Assembly (NCBI RefSeq): GCF_000499385.1
Contig: NW_013654469.1
Location: 1-20,882, forward strand
Direction: 5' to 3'
Source of the DNA: Eimeria necatrix
Lineage: Eukaryota; Apicomplexa; Conoidasida; Eucoccidiorida; Eimeriidae
Length of the DNA stretch: 20,882 nt
Position 1 is the first letter of the stretch. The number at the start of each line of letters is the position of its first letter. The notes under the pieces were generated by a model. The model saw only the letters and a program-made list of their open reading frames with translations. It was not told where the DNA came from and made no database searches. This document shows positions 17,900-20,882 of this stretch, in pieces. The position numbers and the translations under genes were made by a program.

Positions 17900-19143
17900 A
17901 GCTGCTGCTGCTGCAGCTGTGTTGGGGTGAGCAGCAGCAGAAATTCGGGAGTGGGTCTAGCTGCAGCAGCAGGCCTGCAGCTAGAGCGGCCTCTTCTTTT
18001 GCTGCTGCTCTTGGCAGGGTTTGCTGCTGCTGCTGCAGAAGTAACCCAAGCAGCCAAAGGGGCCATCGGCAGCAGTTGCTGCAGCAGCAGCTGCTGCAGC
18101 AGCAGCTGCTGCTGCTGCTGCTGCTGCTGCTGCACTCCTGTTTCGCTTTTCTCTAAGGAACCATCCAGCAGCAAAAGGGTCTCCCCATCTGGGCCCCTCC
18201 CCCTATCTGGGGGCCCCCCGCAATTTGGGGGCCCCTCCCCACTTGGGGGCCCCCCGCCATTTGGGGGGCCCCCACCATTGGGGGGCCCCCCCTCCAGTAC
18301 CCTAAGGCCCTCGCCCCCTAGGGGGCCCTCACTACCGCCTGCAGGACCCTCTTGGGGGCCCCCTGCTGTGGGGCCCCCAGCTGTGGGGCCCCCAGCTGTG
18401 GGGCCCCCAGATGTGGGGCCCCCAGATGTGGGGCCCCCAGATGTGGGGCCCCCAGCTGTGGGGCCCCCAGCTATGGGGGGGCCCCCGGCTGTGGGGCCCT
18501 CAAGAGGGGCTTCTGAAATGTCAGTTGGGCATTCTTTTTGGCTGTCCATTAGGGATTGGGGGGCCCCTACGGGGGCCCCTTGGGGGGCCCCTAGGGGGGC
18601 CCCTTGGGGGGCCCCTTGGGGGACTTCTTGGGGGGCCCCTCGGGGGGCCCCTTGGGGGGCCCCTTGGGGGGCCCCTTGGGGGGCCCCTCGTGCTGCGTGA
18701 AGTACCCTGTAAAGGGCTTCTCGAGCCAGTAGGGCCTCCAGCCTTCTCCTGCGCGATCTCTTTGCTGCTGCTGTTGCAGCAGCAGCAACATATCCAGCCA
18801 GAGAAACCTTTTCCTCTGCTGCGCCCCCAGCAGCAGCAGCAGCAGCAGCAGACGAGCCGCCTCTCGAAAATAGTCCTTGGGGAACTTCATTTGGGGATCT
18901 TTCCAGTACTAAACTCTCCTGTGGGGCCCCCTGTGGGGCCCCCTGCGGGGCCCCTTGGGGGGCCCCTTGGGGGGCCCCCAGGGGGGCCCCTGGGGGGCCC
19001 CCGGGGGGGGCCCCTTGGGGGCCCCCAGGGATTTCCTTCGAGGGGTTCGTTTGCTGCAGCTCATCTGGGGGCCCCTCTGAAGGGTCCTCAAAGTCTGCTT
19101 CCTGCTGCTGTTCCTCTTGAGGCTGCTGCTGCTGCTGCAGTGG

Positions 19144-19182
<39 letters not shown>

Positions 19183-19531
19183 GCGCTGTTGCTGCTGTTT
19201 GCGCTGCTGCTGCTGAGCTTGTGCCAGGCCGTGCTGCAGCAGCAGCTGGTCTAGCTGCTGCTGCAGCAGCAGCAGCAGCGTGTTGAGCTGCTGCCGCGTT
19301 GCTGCAGCAGGCCTCAGCCCCACCGCCTGCAGCAGGCGGTCTGCTGCTAGGTCTCTCTGCTGCTGCTGCTGCTGCAGCAGCAGCAGCAGCACGTCAGCAG
19401 CAGTAGCTGCACCAGGGGCCCCCCGCCTGAAGCCTCTGCATGCATTCCAAGCTCCTGCTGCTGCTGCTGCAGCGCAGCAGGGGCCCCCCTGAGGGACCCA
19501 CCCCTCAAGGGCCCCCCAGCAAACGGAGACA

Positions 19532-19563
<32 letters not shown>

Positions 19564-19809
19564 CAGCAGCTGAGCTATGCTGGTCATGCCACACTGCTGC
19601 TGCTGCTGCTGCTGCTGCTGCAGAAGGTGTTCCCGCTTTTCCAGCAGCTGCCCCCGCTGCCTCTGCTGCTGCAGCTGTTGCTGCAGCTGCTGCAGCGGCT
19701 GCTGCTGTTGCTGCTGCAGCTCTTGGCGCGCAAGCATTACTTCATTTTGCTGCTGCTGCTGCAGTCTTTGCTGTTGCTTCTCTCCGGAGTCTCGACTTTG
19801 CTGCTCCTC

Positions 19810-19845
<36 letters not shown>

Positions 19846-19848
19846 CAT
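15176..19848 (-). CDS. Large Gln-rich, Gly-Ala-Pro-repeat protein with BIVM-like C-terminal domain
   Basis: On the minus strand, exon 19848-17394 (818 codons, provisional ATG) is followed by a 97-base intron to exon 17296-16926, an exon ending 16601 (start uncertain, about 16690-16650), then 16054-15955, 15666-15546 and, tentatively, 15311-15281 and 15211-15176. The N-terminal two thirds is Gln-rich, with Gly-Ala-Pro-Gln repeats and short unique helices (RRRRLEALLAREALYRVLHA, DLAADRLLQAVGLRP). The last exons join in phase as PFKCLYKDEMWEMVVRVLG, SCLIYHGPNHYALVFAARE, then QRELLTARRRQQPAVWISF and GYRLLYAVTP. The YH..NHYAL.FA.RE block followed by LLTARR.Q.P.VWI.F and GYRLL resembles BIVM (basic, immunoglobulin-like variable motif-containing) proteins, whose function is unknown. 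Poly-Ala and poly-Ser frames at 15680-15954 and 16056-16600 are spliced out in this model. The stop codon and true start are not fixed. Confidence 0.6.
15238..15540 (-). repeat. AGGGTTT arrays between converging genes
   Basis: Arrays at 15238-15280, 15339-15368, 15398-15426 and 15499-15540 read AGGGTTT on the plus strand, so AAACCCT on the minus strand, the sense of the BIVM-like gene. The orientation switch from 15124-15160 (AAACCCT on plus) coincides with the change of gene strand. Confidence 0.8.
15682..15954 (-). repeat. CAG/CTG-rich intron inside the BIVM-like domain
   Basis: On the minus strand the donor GTACAG (15954) follows GCT CGG GA and the acceptor ends at 15667 (GCTGCAACAG). Removing the repeat joins VFAARE to EAPVQRELLTARR in phase, giving a continuous domain. 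Confidence 0.65.
16055..16600 (-). repeat. Long triplet-repeat intron (poly-Ala frame) in the BIVM-like gene
   Basis: Donor GTAACG at 16600 (minus strand) is strong: CTT TAC AAA G|GTAACG. The 546 bases are GCA/GCT-type triplets and end GCAGCAG at 16055. G+AT makes Asp, giving CLYKDEMWEMVV. The stretch is open in frame, so retention would add about 180 mostly Ala residues. Confidence 0.65.
18180..18700 (-). repeat. Coding GGGGCCCC arrays (Gly-Ala-Pro / Gly-Gly-Pro repeats)
   Basis: Within the first exon of the minus-strand gene. On that strand it reads GAPQGAPQGAPQ (about 18560-18700), GGPTAGGPTSGGP (about 18360-18490) and GGPPNGGGPPNGG (about 18195-18300), separated by unique segments such as SLMDSQKECPTDISEAP. 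A related array lies at 18920-19030. The repeats keep one frame over about 800 bases with charged unique spacers, which supports coding. Confidence 0.6.
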
Positions 19849-20028
19849 CGGGAGCTTTCTGGTCGTTACCTGCTACGCGCAACTATGCCGAAGGGCATGT
19901 GGTGCAAACCCTAAACCCTAAACCCTAAACCCTAAACCCTAAACCCTAAACCCTGAACTCCAGACTCCAAATCTTGGAACCGAGACCATAGGCAGTATAT
20001 TCTACGATTCGTTGGATCAACAACACAA

Positions 20029-20070
<42 letters not shown>

Positions 20071-20447
20071 AGCACGGATGCACAGACAGCAAGAAGCGGA
20101 CCCCCGGCCCTAAACTCTGGCCGTGAGGCTGTAAACCCTAAACCCTCGCAGTTAACCCTAAACCCTAATTATAAATAATAAAATAAAGTTTTAAAAATTG
20201 AAAATAAAAGACGAAGAAAAGAAGATATAAATAAATTTCGAGCCCTCCAGGCGCCCCAGCACTCGAGACACGGCGAGGGTTCGCGGTTTAGGGTTTAGGG
20301 TTTAGGGTTTAGGGTTTGGGGGCCAGTTTTTCTTTATTAATAACTATAATAAACCAAATTTACTCCATTTTATATATTTATCTGCTCGATTACTGCATCT
20401 GGGGGCCCCCAGGGGCCCCCCGGAGTGAACTGTGGGTCTCGGGGCCC

Positions 20448-20482
<35 letters not shown>

Positions 20483-20529
20483 TGCGTGTCTCTGTTTCCT
20501 CTTTGACCAGCATTTGTTTTCTTTGTTAA
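19849..20529. other. Repeat and AT-rich stretch, no gene recognised
   Basis: AAACCCT array at 19905-19952, CTG run at about 20030-20070, short heptamer pieces at 20130-20167, AT-rich block 20167-20240, AGGGTTT array 20284-20320, AT-rich block 20320-20398, a GGGGCCCC patch, and a CAG run at about 20449-20480. It probably includes the 5' flank of the minus-strand gene. On the minus strand an AG (GTAGCAG) lies just upstream of the provisional ATG at 19848, so a further 5' exon is possible. Confidence 0.5.
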
Positions 20530-20882
20530 AAAACCCTCGTTTTAATTTGGGGGCCCCCGTCTCTCCTTGCCAACAAGGGGCCCCCAGGGCCCCCTAGCAG
20601 CAGCAGCAGCAGCAGCAGCACGAGTACCGCAGCAGCAGCAGCAGCGCAGGCCCCTCCCCCCGCAGCAGCAGCAGCAGCAGCAGCAGCAGATGTGTCTGCC
20701 CCTTTCCAGGGGCCCCCGTCTCTCATCTCCCTGAGTCCGAATGTCCCAAGCAGCACAGGGGCCCCTGGGGGCCCCCCGTGGCGGATCTATGGAGGGGGCC
20801 CCCCTTGGGGCCCCTCGGGGCCCCGCGCTGCGGGGGGCCCCCCGGGGGGCCCCCCACGGCGGGGGGCCCCCCGGGGGGCCCC
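20530..20882 (+). CDS. Partial Pro/Gly/Ala/Ser-rich open frame running off the right edge
   Basis: From 20530 (just after an in-frame TAA at 20527) one frame stays open to the end of the window. It reads VLIWGPPSLLANKG, a Ser then Ala run from CAG repeats, DVSAPFQGPPSLISLSPNV, and a GAPGGPPWRIYGGGPPWG tail. The non-repetitive middle segment looks like protein, but there is no start, splice site or family match that I can point to. The opposite strand is also partly open. It may be an internal exon of a neighbouring gene, or only repeat. Confidence 0.28.

Noticed and set aside
1..20882. tRNA, rRNA or transposase genes
   Set aside because: I saw no cloverleaf with a T-loop box, no rRNA-like conserved stretch and no transposase or reverse transcriptase motif in any frame.

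Overview
The window looks like nuclear DNA of an Eimeria-type coccidian (Apicomplexa). The grounds are very many CAG/CTG triplet runs, dozens of dispersed telomere-like heptamers (AAACCCT / AGGGTTT), GGGGCCCC-rich tracts, and intron-dense genes with short exons. Eimeria genomes are known for CAG-coded homopolymeric amino-acid repeats and dispersed AAACCCT repeats. I cannot name the species. Most long open frames here are translations of repeats. I found the genes by linking short non-repetitive exons through GT/AG sites and checking that codon phase is kept at each junction. All gene models are therefore manual, without transcript data.

Layout. (1) About 184-7553, plus strand: one gene of about 18 exons for a multi-EF-hand protein (842 visible residues, 5' end probably missing). 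Its introns are made of GGGGCCCC tracts, CTG runs, a 19-bp repeat, a TGCATGCA array and AAACCCT arrays. (2) 7551-8900: a GCTA tetranucleotide array that begins at the stop codon, then AT-rich and GGGGCCCC sequence. (3) 8901-11227, plus: a gene of about 11 small exons whose membrane segments resemble the Mpv17/PMP22 family, with a long Gln-rich tail. (4) 11228-12931: a GGGGCCCC array, AAACCCT arrays and an AT-rich stretch, no convincing gene. (5) 12932-15127, plus: nine small exons giving a 213-residue basic, helical, Ser/Arg-containing protein that I do not recognise. (6) 15176-19848, minus: a large Gln-rich and Gly-Ala-Pro-repeat protein whose C-terminal exons carry a domain resembling vertebrate BIVM. 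It converges on gene 5. (7) 19849-20882: repeats and AT-rich DNA, then a partial plus-strand Pro/Gly-rich open frame running off the end.

The genes do not form an evident pathway. Their common feature is architectural. Repeat families supply the intron bodies and often the splice sites: GTAAACCC at donors, and CTG runs ending in CAG at acceptors. The orientation of the heptamer mostly follows the sense strand of the host gene. This repeat-built intron arrangement, including a partial exon copied three times together with its heptamer intron, is the most unusual thing in the window.
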